This document shows positions 42,468 to 51,644 of a stretch of DNA of 64,000 nt, piece after piece. A program made the translations under genes and the position numbers. This DNA comes from Siccirubricoccus phaeus (GTDB lineage: Bacteria; Pseudomonadota; Alphaproteobacteria; Acetobacterales; Acetobacteraceae), in contig NZ_SRXO01000004.1 in the NCBI RefSeq assembly GCF_008360935.1, positions 186,001 through 250,000 on the forward strand. Direction: 5' to 3'. The stretch's first letter is position 1. Every line of letters begins with the position of its first letter. Under the pieces are notes generated by a model. It was not told the DNA's origin. It worked only from the letters and a program-made list of their open reading frames with translations, and did not search any database.

Positions 42468-44923
42468 GCCGCGGTCGGCGTGGCCGCCGTCCCTGTCGGT
42501 TGCCCGACGCTCGAGATGGCCTCGAAGAACAGCCTGGGCTGGCCCGAGAGCGAGTTGACGAAGATCGCCGTGACGCTGACCGCCATGGCGACCATCGCCC
42601 ACACCGGGTGGATGAGGCCAGTGGCCGCCACCGGGATGCCGACGCCGTTGAAGAGGAAGGCGAGCGCCACGTTCTGCAGCATCTTGCCGTAGCTGCGGCG
42701 GCTGACCTCGCGGGCGACCGGCAGGGCCTCCAGGCGGTTCGACAGGATGATGATGTCGGCGGATTCGATGGCGATGTCGGTGCCGCCGCCCATAGCGATG
42801 CCGACGTCGGCCTGCATCAGCGCGGGCGCGTCGTTGATGCCGTCGCCGACCATGGCGACCCGGCTCCCGTCAGCCTGCAGGCGGCGCACCGTCTCCGCCT
42901 TCTCGTGCGGCAGGACGCCCGCGTGCACCTCCTCGATGCCGAGCTCCGCCGCGACCCGCCACGCCGCGCGCTCGTTGTCGCCGGTGACCATGATGGGCGT
43001 GACTCCCGCCCGGCGCAGCGCCGCGACCGCCCGCGCCGCGTCCGGCCGGAGCGTGTCGCCCAGGGCCAGGGCCCCAAGCGCGCGCCCGTCCCGGGCCGCG
43101 GCGATCACCGTGCGCCCGGCTTCCTCCAGGGCGCCGATCCGTCCGGCGAGGCGCGCCAGGTCGATGCCGCGCTCCGCCAGGAAGCGCGGGCTGCCGACAA
43201 GGACCTCGCCGCTGCCGATGCGCGCGGCGACGCCCTTGCCGGGGACGGCCTCGAAGGATTCAACCTCCGGCGGGACGGCACCGCGTTCGAAGGCCGCCTT
43301 CACCACCGCCTGCGCGAGGGGGTGCTCGGAGGACGCCTCGGCCGCGGCGGCCAGGGCGAGGAGCTCGTCCTCCGTCCCCTCAACGGCCTCGACCTCGCGC
43401 ACGAGCGGGTGCCCCTCGGTCAGCGTGCCGGTCTTGTCGAGCACGACCTTCGTCGCCAGCCGGTAGCCCTGGAACGCCTCGCCCGTGCGCATCAGGATGC
43501 CCCGCTCCGCGGCCTCCCCGGCCCCGCGCACGATGGAGAGCGGCGCCGAGATGCCGACCGCGCACGGATAGCCCATGACGAGCACGCTGAGGCAGGCGAA
43601 CACCGCCCGCTCCACGTCGGCCTGCCCCGTGGCGAGCCAGGAGCCGACCAGCCAGCCGACGAGGGCGAGCCCGGCGACCACGAGCACGGTCGGCGTGTAG
43701 ACGCGCAGCACCCGGTCGACGAGGTGCAGGAGGCCGGGCTTCAGCGCCCGCGCGTCCTCGACCTCGCGGACGATCCGGTGCAGGAAGCTGCCCTCGCCGA
43801 CCGCGGTGGCCTCGACCAGCAGCGTGCCGGTCGTGTTGATGGAGCCGCCGATGACGGCGTCACCCTCGGCCCTCTCGACCGGGATGGGCTCGCCGGTCAC
43901 CAGCGACTGGTCGACGCCGGAGCGGCCGCCCACGACCTTGCCGTCCACGGGGATGCGCTCGCCCGGGCGGATGCGGACCAGGTCGCCGACCCGAACCGCC
44001 TCGAGCGGCACCTCCGCCTCGGCGCCGTTCCGCAGGACGCGGGCCGTCTCGGCCTGGAGGTTGAGCAGCTTCTTCACCGCCTGCGAGCTGCGCGTCTTGA
44101 TGATGAGCGAGAGCCACTCGGAGAAGATGTGGTAGGTCGCGACCATCACCGACACGGCGAAGAACGCCGCCGTCGGATAGCCCGGGCGGTCCACGGCGAG
44201 CCCGATGGCGCCGCCGACGAGGCCCGCGAAGGCGCCGATCTCGAGCAGCACATGCTGGTTCAGGATGCCGCGCCGCAGCGCCTGCCAGGCCATGACCAGG
44301 ATGTGCTGCGCGACCCCGAAGACGAGCACGACGGCGAGCGCCGCGACGGCCCACGGCCCGATCCGCGTCAGGTGGCCCTGCAGGTTCAGGTAGAGCAGGC
44401 CCAGGGCCATGACGGTGAGGCCGCCGGTGGCGAGGCTGGCGGCCCAGAGGCTGGTCTTCTTCAGGACCAGGAACACCATGGCGCCGAGGCTGAGGCAGAC
44501 CAGGGCGGGAAGGAAGCCGATCCAGCCGACCGTCGGGTCCGCGATGATGGGGATGGAGGCGATGCTGAGTGCCACCGCGATGACGAAGCGGCGGCTCTCG
44601 CGGACGAGGTCGCGCTCCTCCTCCTCGAAGCTGCGCAGCTTGCGCGGGTCGGAGACGGTGTAGCCGATGTCGCGCAGCACCCCGAGCAGCTGCTCGGGGC
44701 GCGCCACCTTGGGGTCGTACTCGACGAGCGCCTGCTCGTGCGTGAGGCTGACCGCGACCTTGTCGACGCCGGGCTGGCGCCCGAGCGCCTTCTCGACGGT
44801 GCCGGTGCAGAGCGAGCAGTGCAGGCCGCCGATGCGGGCGCGGATCCGCGCCCGGTCCGGCCGGGCGGCGGGCTCCTCCGTCCACGGGCGGAAGCCGGGT
44901 TCGGCTGTTGCTGCCGTGGCCAT
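42464..44923 (-). CDS. P1B-type heavy-metal ATPase with YPC transport motif
   Basis: 819 residues from ATG 44923 (AAGGAG upstream). N-terminal HMA domain with GGLHCSLC (C36, C39). About 8 helices; actuator VTGEPIPV; the membrane metal motif is GYPCAVGIS, i.e. Tyr-Pro-Cys instead of [31 protein letters not shown] and GDGINDAP are all present, so the pump is probably active. Regulation by the mer-type operator at 46313 suggests Hg(II) or another soft divalent metal; the unusual motif fits none of the standard subgroups cleanly. Confidence 0.92.
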   Translation of the reverse strand: MATAATAEPGFRPWTEEPAARPDRARIRARIGGLHCSLCTGTVEKALGRQPGVDKVAVSLTHEQALVEYDPKVARPEQLLGVLRDIGYTVSDPRKLRSFEEEERDLVRESRRFVIAVALSIASIPIIADPTVGWIGFLPALVCLSLGAMVFLVLKKTSLWAASLATGGLTVMALGLLYLNLQGHLTRIGPWAVAALAVVLVFGVAQHILVMAWQALRRGILNQHVLLEIGAFAGLVGGAIGLAVDRPGYPTAAFFAVSVMVATYHIFSEWLSLIIKTRSSQAVKKLLNLQAETARVLRNGAEAEVPLEAVRVGDLVRIRPGERIPVDGKVVGGRSGVDQSLVTGEPIPVERAEGDAVIGGSINTTGTLLVEATAVGEGSFLHRIVREVEDARALKPGLLHLVDRVLRVYTPTVLVVAGLALVGWLVGSWLATGQADVERAVFACLSVLVMGYPCAVGISAPLSIVRGAGEAAERGILMRTGEAFQGYRLATKVVLDKTGTLTEGHPLVREVEAVEGTEDELLALAAAAEASSEHPLAQAVVKAAFERGAVPPEVESFEAVPGKGVAARIGSGEVLVGSPRFLAERGIDLARLAGRIGALEEAGRTVIAAARDGRALGALALGDTLRPDAARAVAALRRAGVTPIMVTGDNERAAWRVAAELGIEEVHAGVLPHEKAETVRRLQADGSRVAMVGDGINDAPALMQADVGIAMGGGTDIAIESADIIILSNRLEALPVAREVSRRSYGKMLQNVALAFLFNGVGIPVAATGLIHPVWAMVAMAVSVTAIFVNSLSGQPRLFFEAISSVGQPTGTAATPTAA

Positions 44924-44937
44924 GGTGATCTCCTTGT

Positions 44938-45615
44938 TCACGGCCCCGCCGGGGCGGACAGGCCGAGCTTGATGGACCAGGCGCCGAGGACGACGAGCAG
45001 CAGGCCCGTCCAGACCGGCAGGCGCCGGGACAGCCCCGCGAGCCAGTCGAGCGCCCGCCGGGCGGGCTCGAAGAGCACGGCGAGGACGAGCGGCAGCGAC
45101 AGGGCGAGGCCGAACAAGGCGAGCGAGACGAAGCCGCTGGCGAACGTCGCCCCGGACGCGCCGCCCGCGGCCGCCGCGCCGAGCAGGACAAGGAGCAGCG
45201 GCCCGGCGCAGGGCGGGATGTTGAGGCCGAGCAGGAGGCCGAGGGCGGCCGAGCCGCGGGTGCCGGACAGGCGCGCGAGGCCCGGCCCCAGGGAGACCAT
45301 CAGCGCCCCGGCCCTGCCCGTGAGGCAGAGGAAGCCAATCAGCACGTAGACGGCGCCGAGCCCCACCCAGGCGGCCCGCTGGAACCCCGCGAAGGCGCTG
45401 CCCAGCACGACCGCGAGCACGCCCAGGGGGCCGACGAACACGGCGCGGGTGGCCGCGAAGACGCCGACCTGGGCGAGCTTGCTGGCCGCGCCGCGGCCCT
45501 CCAGGTGCTTGATGACCAGGAGCGTCGAGCCGATCGAGCACGGCTCGACGAAGCCCAGCAGGCCGAGGCCCACCGGGAGCAGAACCAGGCTCGCCAGGGT
45601 GGCGCCGTCGGTCAC
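44938..45615 (-). CDS. CcdA/DsbD-like membrane thiol transporter
   Basis: 225 residues, six helices. Redox Cys signatures GFVEPCSIGSTLL (helix 1) and NIPPCAGPLLLVLLG (helix 4). It resembles CcdA but is more divergent than the 14331 copy. Overlaps the chaperone gene by 4 bp and precedes the ATPase by 14 bp. It may reduce thiols or handle metal delivered by the HMA protein. Confidence 0.85.
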   Translation of the reverse strand: MTDGATLASLVLLPVGLGLLGFVEPCSIGSTLLVIKHLEGRGAASKLAQVGVFAATRAVFVGPLGVLAVVLGSAFAGFQRAAWVGLGAVYVLIGFLCLTGRAGALMVSLGPGLARLSGTRGSAALGLLLGLNIPPCAGPLLLVLLGAAAAGGASGATFASGFVSLALFGLALSLPLVLAVLFEPARRALDWLAGLSRRLPVWTGLLLVVLGAWSIKLGLSAPAGP

Positions 45616-45827
45616 CGGCGCTCGACGACGCGGAAGCCGGGCTTCTGGATCGTCGCGACCAGGCGCTCCTCGTCCGTGGCCTGCGGGTCGTAGAGGACGC
45701 GGGCCTCGCCCTCGGCGAACGAGACGGAGACCGCCTTCACGCCGGGCTCCTTCTCCACGAGGCCTTTGACGGTGTTGGCGCAGCCGTCGCAGCGCAGGCC
45801 CTCGATCCTGAAGGTCGCGTTCTTCAT
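45612..45827 (-). CDS. HMA-domain metallochaperone (CopZ/MerP-like, cytoplasmic)
   Basis: 71 residues, ATG 45827 overlapping the merR stop by 4 bp. One ferredoxin-like HMA domain with GLRCDGCANTVKGLV. No signal peptide, unlike MerP. Expected to hand metal to the HMA domain of the ATPase in the same operon. Confidence 0.88.
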   Translation of the reverse strand: MKNATFRIEGLRCDGCANTVKGLVEKEPGVKAVSVSFAEGEARVLYDPQATDEERLVATIQKPGFRVVERR

Positions 45828-46294
45828 CGGTGGACTCCCTTCGTGGTTTGGCTTGGGTTGGAACAGCACGCCGTCCCGCCGTCGCCGGAGTGGTGAGTCA
45901 GCGCGTCCATGATCGAGCACGCATGCAGGCCGCCGCGCCCGGGGCAGGCCGCGATCAGCCGCTCCAGCGCGGCGCCGATGTCCTGAAGACGCTGGATCTT
46001 GCGCTGGACGTCATCGAGCTTCGCCGTCGCCCGCTCTCGCACGTCGGAGCAGTCCGCGGCGGGGTCGGCTCGCAGGGCCAGCAGCTCGTGAATCTCGCGC
46101 AGGGAGAAGCCGAGTTCCTGCGCGTCCTTGATGAAACGGATGCGCTCGACCGTGTCGGCCGGGTACAGGCGCACGCCCGCCCCCTCCGGCTTCGGCGGCT
46201 GCGCCACCAGGCGCTGCCGCTCGTAGAACCGGATCGTCTCAACGCCGACGCCTGCCGCCCGGGCGGCCCTGCCGATGGTCAGTCCCGCAGTCAT
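45824..46294 (-). CDS. merR: MerR mercury-type regulator
   Basis: 156 residues. HTH LTIGRAARAAGVGVETIRF-YERQRL; Hg ligands by position: Cys in ADCSDVRE and a C-x8-C loop CPGRGGLHAC, the spacing of mercuric MerR. An added CC near the C-terminus (GTACCSN). GAGGTGACGAG precedes the ATG. It is first in its operon and lies immediately behind a classical mer operator, so it should autoregulate. Confidence 0.9.
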   Translation of the reverse strand: MTAGLTIGRAARAAGVGVETIRFYERQRLVAQPPKPEGAGVRLYPADTVERIRFIKDAQELGFSLREIHELLALRADPAADCSDVRERATAKLDDVQRKIQRLQDIGAALERLIAACPGRGGLHACSIMDALTHHSGDGGTACCSNPSQTTKGVHR

Positions 46295-46312
46295 CTCGTC
46301 ACCTCGCGCCCG

Positions 46313-46343
46313 ATGTGGGGTCCGTACCTAAGTACGGAATCAA
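46313..46343 (-). promoter_or_regulatory. Classical mer-type promoter/operator
   Basis: Minus strand: -35 TTGATT (46343-46338), 19-bp spacer, -10-like CCACAT. Centre is TCCGTAC-TTAG-GTACGGA (46338-46321), a perfect 7-bp dyad identical in arms to Tn501/Tn21 mer operators. It drives merR-HMA-ccdA-ATPase-MFS. Confidence 0.9.
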
Positions 46344-46643
46344 GGGGCAAAATGACGAGGTCGGGCCGCTGGCTTCGCGGCAGCTTCCACAGCCTTCGTT
46401 GGTCCCCGGTGCCGCCCGCCGGGAAATGCGGCGCACCCGGTCGGGCGGACAAGGCATCTCACGCCCAATGGGTCGTCGATTCCCGACAGCAGCTTGGCGG
46501 CGGAGCTGCGGGGCCCGCGTATTGCGGCCTTGTATGGTTCCTCCCGATTTCTGCGGCCTCGGGTTCGCCCCCCCTGAGCCAGCCCGATCAGGAGGCCCAG
46601 TTCCCATCCGGCCCTTGGCCCGAGGCTCGACTGGCCAACCTCC
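46344..46643. other. Intergenic, no gene seen
   Basis: 300 bp between the mer operator and the 65-residue protein gene. 46560-46643 is similar to 61565-61650 (shared CCCCTGAGCCAGCCCG and CTCAGTGGCG), part of the duplicated module. Confidence 0.5.
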
Positions 46644-46841
46644 TCAGTGGCGGGACCGATCCGGCGCCCGCGCCCCGACCGACGTGAGATAGGCCTCCGC
46701 CAGGACCGAACCCGGCGACGCATCGCTGCAGAGCGCCTCTAGGGCGCGCAGCAGGTGCTCGGCCGCCTCCGCCTGCCCCTCCGCCAGGGCCCGCTCGAGC
46801 GCCGCCAGGATCTGCTCCTCCAAGCTCTCGGGTGGCGGCAT
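46644..46841 (-). CDS. 65-residue helical protein under a CueR-type promoter (copy 1)
   Basis: 65 residues from ATG 46841 (GGAGGAG upstream). SLEEQILAALERALAEGQ and AAEHLLRALEALC form two amphipathic helices; one Cys. About 80% identical to 61650-61847. Family unknown. The promoter 46874-46904 lies 33 bp upstream of the start. Confidence 0.75.
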   Translation of the reverse strand: MPPPESLEEQILAALERALAEGQAEAAEHLLRALEALCSDASPGSVLAEAYLTSVGARAPDRSRH

Positions 46842-46873
46842 CTTCTCCTCCGTCGATGATGCGGGTCTCCAAG

Positions 46874-46904
46874 ACCGTGCCCCCTTCCCCTGTGGGAAGG
46901 TCAA
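46874..46904 (-). promoter_or_regulatory. CueR/HmrR-type promoter box (copy 1)
   Basis: TTGACC (46904-46899), 19-bp spacer with perfect dyad CCTTCCC-ACAG-GGGAAGG, CACGGT (46879-46874). Same as 61881-61911 except in the loop. Points to the 65-residue gene. Confidence 0.8.
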
Positions 46905-47042
46905 GCGCCCCGGCGGCTCGGCCGCATACATACTTTGAAATACTCGGTCGGGCCGTCCCGGCCTGGGGTCCGGACGTTCGTGGTGGAAACCGTCTAGCCC
47001 GCCCCGCAGCGCTGGGGACGGCAACGAAGGAGACACGCCGGG

Positions 47043-47234
47043 ATGATCGACACCAGGACGCTTCGCCGCACCGGCCTCGCGTTGGCGTTGGGCCTCTCGC
47101 TCGCGGCCTGCGCCCAGCAGGCAAGTCCCCCGCCCGCCTAGCAGACCGGTGGCATGTCCGGCATGGGTGCACAGGGCATGGCGGGGCACAGCATGTCGGG
47201 AATGCAGGGCTACAACATGTCCGGCATGAGCTGA
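47043..47234 (+). pseudogene. Met/His-rich lipoprotein with internal stop codon (copy 1)
   Basis: ATG 47043 gives MIDTRTLRRTGLALALGLSL and AACAQQASPPPA with lipobox LAAC. It then hits TAG at 47139-47141 where copy 2 (62108) has CAG. Beyond the stop the frame continues QTGGMSGMGAQGMAGHSMSG to TGA 47232-47234. A single C-to-T change would explain it. Confidence 0.75.
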
Positions 47235-47261
47235 CCCTGCCGTGTGGAAGGGCCGGATGCT
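47231..47261 (+). promoter_or_regulatory. CueR-type box downstream of lipoprotein copy 1
   Basis: CTGACC (47231-47236), 19-bp spacer with CTGCC-GTGTGG-AAGGGCC, GATGCT. Spacer resembles 38086-38104 (shared GGGCCG end). It precedes the repeated element at 47388 on the same strand, as at 38080. Confidence 0.5.
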
Positions 47262-47559
47262 CCCGCCTCGGTCACCCGACCGGCAAGGAGGCGGGAGTGG
47301 TGGCGACAAGGTGCAGGGCCCCCGGCTCGCGCTGCCCCGCTTACGAGGGGGCGTCGGCACCAGCCGATTGCGCGCGGCGTCCCGCTCGGGATGCCTGTGG
47401 CGCATCGAGACCGAGAGAATGTGGCATTTCGCCCCGCGCAGCCGCCGGTCCAGTCCTCCTGACTGTTACTGGCGCCTGGCCCGGGCGGCGGCGCGGGAGC
47501 CAAAGTCGTTCGCGGTGGCGGAGTGACGGTTGTTGCCGAGCCGTGGAATCCTGCCCTGG
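47262..47559. other. Intergenic region with repeated element; no supported gene
   Basis: Contains 47388-47457 (copy of 38178-38247). A 94-codon frame from 47242 is open through it but has no motif. Confidence 0.45.
47388..47457 (+). repeat. Second copy of the 70-bp element of 38178-38247
   Basis: See 38178: shared ordered blocks CGGGATGC, GCATCGAGA, GGCATTTC, GCCGCCGGTCCAGTC. Third-position changes are seen in one of the frames, so a short conserved peptide cannot be excluded. Confidence 0.6.
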
Positions 47560-48696
47560 TCAGGCGCCAGGCCGTTCCGTCGCCGCCCGTGCGAGGCCGA
47601 GCGGCGGCGGCGCAACCCGCCGCCGCAGGATCCAGCGCTGGGCAGGCATCTCCACCCAGCGCCAGGCCAGCCAACCGACCAGCAGTGTGGCCAGGTAGCC
47701 CGCCACCATCAGCGCGGCTCGCCCGGGCGAGCCCGGGTCGATCAGCCGCAGCGCCCCGACCACCGCGGCCTCGACGAAGACCCAGCAGAGATAGATGCCG
47801 AACGACGCCTCGCCGAGTTGCAGCAGCAGGTCCGGCCGCGCGGGCACCGGGCGGCCGAGGCCCGCCAGCCAGATCGTGGGGACGAGGGCGGCCAGCCCCA
47901 GCGCGGCGAGCGCGTCCTGCCCGAGCAGCAGCCCGGCCGGAAGCCCGGCCAGGGCTGGCCAGAGCAGGGCACGGGGCAGTCGGCCCTCGGTCGCGAGGCG
48001 ACCGAGGGAAAGTCCGATGCCGAACTCCAGGAAGAAGCGCAGCAGCCCGAGATGCAGCGTGTGGTTCAGCGAGGGCGCCGGGCCCCAGCGCGTCAGCAAC
48101 CAGAGGCCGAGCAGTCCGCCCGCCGCCACCAGCGCCACCGCAGCGCTCGGCAGCCGCAGCAGGCCGCGGAGCAGGAAGGGAAAGGCAAGATACCCAGCCC
48201 ATTCGGCCGACAGGGCCCAGGAGGGATAATTCCAGGTGAAGCGCTCGGTCGTCTCCCAGGCGTTCAGCAGGGCGAGCTGCAGCAGGAAGTCGCGCAGGCC
48301 GAAGCGGTCCGGGTCACGGATGGTCACGCCCAGCGCGACCGCCAACCCCACCAGCAGCGCCAACGCCAGCAGCGCCAGGACGTGCAGCGGCCAGATCTTG
48401 GCCACCCGCCGGAGCAGGAACTGGCCGATCCCGGCCAGGCTCATTGGCGGCCGCGCCCGGTAGCCGAGCCAGAGGGCAAAGCCCGAGAGCAGGAAGAACC
48501 CGTCCACCCCGAGATAGCCGCGGCGCAGCACGGGCGCGAGCCAGGTGTAGGTCTCGGTCACGTGCAGCGGCAGGTCGAGGTGGTAGAGAACGACCCAGCC
48601 GATGAGGAAGAAGCGCAGCCGGGTCAGCCCCGCGTGCCGCGCGCCGCCTCCCTCCGCAGCGCCTGCCGGATCCGCCGGACGACCGTCCTGCCCCAT
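47560..48696 (-). CDS. Acyltransferase family 3 (OafA/YrhL-type) membrane protein
   Basis: 378 residues from ATG 48696 (GAGGAGAGG upstream); about 10 helices. LTRLRFFLIGWVVLYHLDLP has the conserved His, GYLGVDGFFLLSGFALW is the family signature, and YPSWALSAEWAGYLAFPF follows. Acetylates sugars or lipids at the membrane. Unrelated to metal genes; probably backbone. Confidence 0.88.
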   Translation of the reverse strand: MGQDGRPADPAGAAEGGGARHAGLTRLRFFLIGWVVLYHLDLPLHVTETYTWLAPVLRRGYLGVDGFFLLSGFALWLGYRARPPMSLAGIGQFLLRRVAKIWPLHVLALLALALLVGLAVALGVTIRDPDRFGLRDFLLQLALLNAWETTERFTWNYPSWALSAEWAGYLAFPFLLRGLLRLPSAAVALVAAGGLLGLWLLTRWGPAPSLNHTLHLGLLRFFLEFGIGLSLGRLATEGRLPRALLWPALAGLPAGLLLGQDALAALGLAALVPTIWLAGLGRPVPARPDLLLQLGEASFGIYLCWVFVEAAVVGALRLIDPGSPGRAALMVAGYLATLLVGWLAWRWVEMPAQRWILRRRVAPPPLGLARAATERPGA

Positions 48697-49190
48697 GCCC
48701 TCTCCTCGCCCGATGCAACATTGGATCGGCCGCCCGATGCGGGACATCGCCTGGACGGGCAAGTTGCTTGGCCGTCAGTAGCCCGAGGCGCCCTGCCCCG
48801 TCGGGTGCCGCCCTCCCCCTCTGGACCTCGCCGAACCCTTTGTCTTCGGCCACGGAGCGGGCGCGCCACCGCATGCGGACCTCGCGGCACCGCTGCCACC
48901 GCTTTCATACTTTGACATACTGGATCGGCTCGCCGGACGGCGTCGGGCCGATTCCTCCCGCGAGACTCGGCGTTGCCCGGGCCGCGATGAAACGCGTCAT
49001 CCTCGTCCTGCTTGCGGTCTTCCCTCCGGGTGCCGTCGATGCCGCATCGGGCCTCCACGACATGGTCCGGCCTCGCAGTTCCAGACCAGTTCGAGGTGGC
49101 CGGGCGCCGCCCCTCGCGGCAGCGCTTGACCTTGCCATTGTGGGAAGCCCCATCTGATCCGGCAGTCGAGATTGTCGGGAGGCGGGCGGG
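48697..49190. other. Upstream region of copA; possible 56-residue secreted peptide
   Basis: No secure gene. ATG 48987 opens 56 codons starting MKRVILVLLAVFPPGAVDAA, a plausible signal peptide, ending at 49157. Its 3' part overlaps the copA promoter box, making it doubtful. Confidence 0.35.
49126..49156 (+). promoter_or_regulatory. CueR-type promoter of copA
   Basis: TTGACC (49126-49131), 19-bp spacer TTGCCA-TTG-TGGGAAGCCC region, CATCTG (49151-49156); 34 bp before the copA start. Half-sites CTTGCCA/TGGGAAG match copper-responsive boxes. Confidence 0.75.
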
Positions 49191-51635
49191 ATGGACGCTC
49201 TGACTGCGGAAACCGGGACTGCCGCGAAGGCCGGGGGCGGTGCCGAGGTGGACATCGGCATCGAGGGGATGAGCTGCGCCTCCTGCGTCGGCCGGGTCGA
49301 GCGGGCCCTGAAGCGGCTGCCCGGCGTCTCCGACGTCTCGGTGAACCTCGCCACCGAGCGGGCGCGCGTCACCTTCATCGGTGCGCCGGACACGGCGGCG
49401 GTGGCCAGGGCCGCGGAGGAGGCGGGATACGGGGTTCCCGTGGCCGAGTTCGACCTGAACGTCCAGGGCATGACCTGCGCCAGCTGCTCGGGCCGGGTCG
49501 AGCGGGCGCTGAAGCGGGTGCCGGGCGTCGTCGAGGCCAAGGTGAACCTGGCCACGGAGCGCGCCCGTGTCACCGCCGCCCGGGGCGCCGTCACAGCCGA
49601 TCAGCTCGTCGCCGCCGTTCAGAAGGCGGGATACGAGGCCAGTCCGGTCGAGCAGGCGCTCTCCCCGGCGGAGGAGACCGATGCGGCGGCGGCCCGGAGC
49701 CGCCGCGACCTGTTCCGCCTCGTGGCTGCGGCCGCGCTCTCGGCGCCACTCCTGCTCGGTATGGCCGGGCACCTGTTCGAGGGCGGGTGGATGCTGCCCG
49801 GCTGGGTCCAGTTCGCCCTGGCGACACCGGTGCAGTTCTGGCTGGGCTGGCGGTTCTACGTGGCCGGGTGGAAGGCCGCGCGGTCCTTCAGCGGCAACAT
49901 GGACCTGCTGGTCGCGCTCGGAACGACGGCCGCCTGGGGCCTGAGCGTCTACGAGCTGCTGACGGCGCACGGGGACCACGCGCCCGCGCTCTACTTCGAG
50001 TCCTCGGCGCTCATCATTACCTTCGTCCTGCTCGGCAAGTGGCTGGAGGCCCGCGCCAAGGGGCAGACGGCCTCGGCCATCCGCGCCCTCATGGATCTAC
50101 GGCCCGACAAGGCGCGCCTGCGCAGGGGCGGCATCGAGGTCGAAGCGCCGCTTTCCGCGGTCCGGGTCGGCGACGTCGTCGTGGTCCGCCCCGGCGAGCG
50201 CATCCCAGTGGACGGGCGCGTCATCGACGGCGGCGGCAGCGTGGATGAGTCCATGCTCACAGGTGAGAGCCTGCCAGTGGAGAAGGCGGTCGGCACCAAG
50301 GTGACCGGCGGCTCCATCAACACCGACGGCCTCCTCATCGTGGAAACCAATGCCGTCGGCACCGAGACGGTGCTCGCAAGAATTGTCCGCCTGGTCGAGG
50401 GCGCGCAGGCGTCCAAGGCGCCGATCCAGCGGCTGGTGGACCGCGTCAGCGCGGTCTTCGTGCCGGTCGTGCTCGGCATCGCGCTAGCCACCTTCGTCGG
50501 CTGGTGGGCGGTCACCGGCGACGCGACGGCGGCCGTCCTGAACGCGGTGGCGGTGATGGTCATCGCCTGCCCCTGCGCGCTCGGCCTGGCGACGCCGACC
50601 GCCATCATGGTCGGGACCGGCGCCGCGGCCCGGCACGGCATCCTCATCAAGGACGCCGAGGCGCTGGAGCGGGCGCACGCGGTCACCACGGTCGCCTTCG
50701 ACAAGACCGGAACCCTGACCGAGGGGCGTCCCGAGGTGACCGACGTCGTCCCGGCAGATGGGGCGGGCGCGGCGGAGGTCCTCCGCCTGGCCGCCGCGCT
50801 CCAGGCCGGGAGCGAGCACCCGCTGGCGGCCGCCGTCCGGCGCCGGGCCGAGGCCGAGGGCATCCCGCAGGGATCCGCCAAGGATTTCCGCGCCCTCGCC
50901 GGGCGGGGCGTCTCCGGCGAGTTCGAGGGGCGCGCGCTCGTCCTCGGCAACCGGCGCCTGCTCGAGGAGAACGGGCTGGCCGGGGACGCGCTCGCCCCGG
51001 TGGCCAGGGACTTCGAGGCCGCCGGGCGGACCGTGTCCTGGCTGGCGGAGACGGCGCCGAACCACCGAACCCTCGGCCTTGTTGCCTTCGGCGATGCCGT
51101 CAAGGATTCGGCCAGGGCCGCCGTCGACCGGCTGCACCGCCAGGGCATCGAGACGGTCATGCTGACCGGCGACGGCCGAGGCGCCGCGGCCGTCGCCGCC
51201 GGATCGCTGGGCATCGGCAGGGTGGTCGCGGAGGTGCTGCCCGAGGGCAAGGCCGAGGCGGTCGCCGGGCTGCGCGGCGAGGGCAAGGTGGTCGCCATGG
51301 TCGGTGACGGCGTCAACGACGCGCCCGCGCTCGCCGCGGCCGACGTCGGCATCGCCATGGCGACCGGCACCGACGTCGCCATGCACACGGCGGGCGTGAC
51401 CCTGATGCGCGGCGACCCGGCGCTGGTCGCGGGGGCCATCGACGTGTCGCGGCGGACCTACCGCAAGATCCGGCAGGGGCTCTTCTGGGCCTTCGTCTAC
51501 AACCTGGTCGGCATCCCGCTGGCGGCGCTCGGCCTGCTCAGCCCGGTGGTCGCGGGCGCGGCGATGGCGTTGAGCAGCGTCAGCGTGGTCACGAACGCGC
51601 TCCTGCTCCGCGGCTGGAACCCACGGTCAGAGTAG
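49191..51635 (+). CDS. copA: Cu(I)-exporting P1B-1 ATPase
   Basis: 814 residues. Two N-terminal HMA domains with GMSCASC (27-32 region) and GMTCASC (about 95-101). Eight helices, [25 protein letters not shown], membrane site [42 protein letters not shown] and the Cu-type final helix residues [15 protein letters not shown]. It exports cytosolic Cu(I) to the periplasm, where the multicopper oxidase at 54346 can oxidise it. Confidence 0.96.
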   Translation: MDALTAETGTAAKAGGGAEVDIGIEGMSCASCVGRVERALKRLPGVSDVSVNLATERARVTFIGAPDTAAVARAAEEAGYGVPVAEFDLNVQGMTCASCSGRVERALKRVPGVVEAKVNLATERARVTAARGAVTADQLVAAVQKAGYEASPVEQALSPAEETDAAAARSRRDLFRLVAAAALSAPLLLGMAGHLFEGGWMLPGWVQFALATPVQFWLGWRFYVAGWKAARSFSGNMDLLVALGTTAAWGLSVYELLTAHGDHAPALYFESSALIITFVLLGKWLEARAKGQTASAIRALMDLRPDKARLRRGGIEVEAPLSAVRVGDVVVVRPGERIPVDGRVIDGGGSVDESMLTGESLPVEKAVGTKVTGGSINTDGLLIVETNAVGTETVLARIVRLVEGAQASKAPIQRLVDRVSAVFVPVVLGIALATFVGWWAVTGDATAAVLNAVAVMVIACPCALGLATPTAIMVGTGAAARHGILIKDAEALERAHAVTTVAFDKTGTLTEGRPEVTDVVPADGAGAAEVLRLAAALQAGSEHPLAAAVRRRAEAEGIPQGSAKDFRALAGRGVSGEFEGRALVLGNRRLLEENGLAGDALAPVARDFEAAGRTVSWLAETAPNHRTLGLVAFGDAVKDSARAAVDRLHRQGIETVMLTGDGRGAAAVAAGSLGIGRVVAEVLPEGKAEAVAGLRGEGKVVAMVGDGVNDAPALAAADVGIAMATGTDVAMHTAGVTLMRGDPALVAGAIDVSRRTYRKIRQGLFWAFVYNLVGIPLAALGLLSPVVAGAAMALSSVSVVTNALLLRGWNPRSE

Positions 51636-51644
51636 GGGGCGACC

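Noticed and set aside
42500-45349. 949-codon plus frame over the YPC ATPase operon
   Set aside because: Antisense shadow with Asp/His/Arg-rich composition and no motif.
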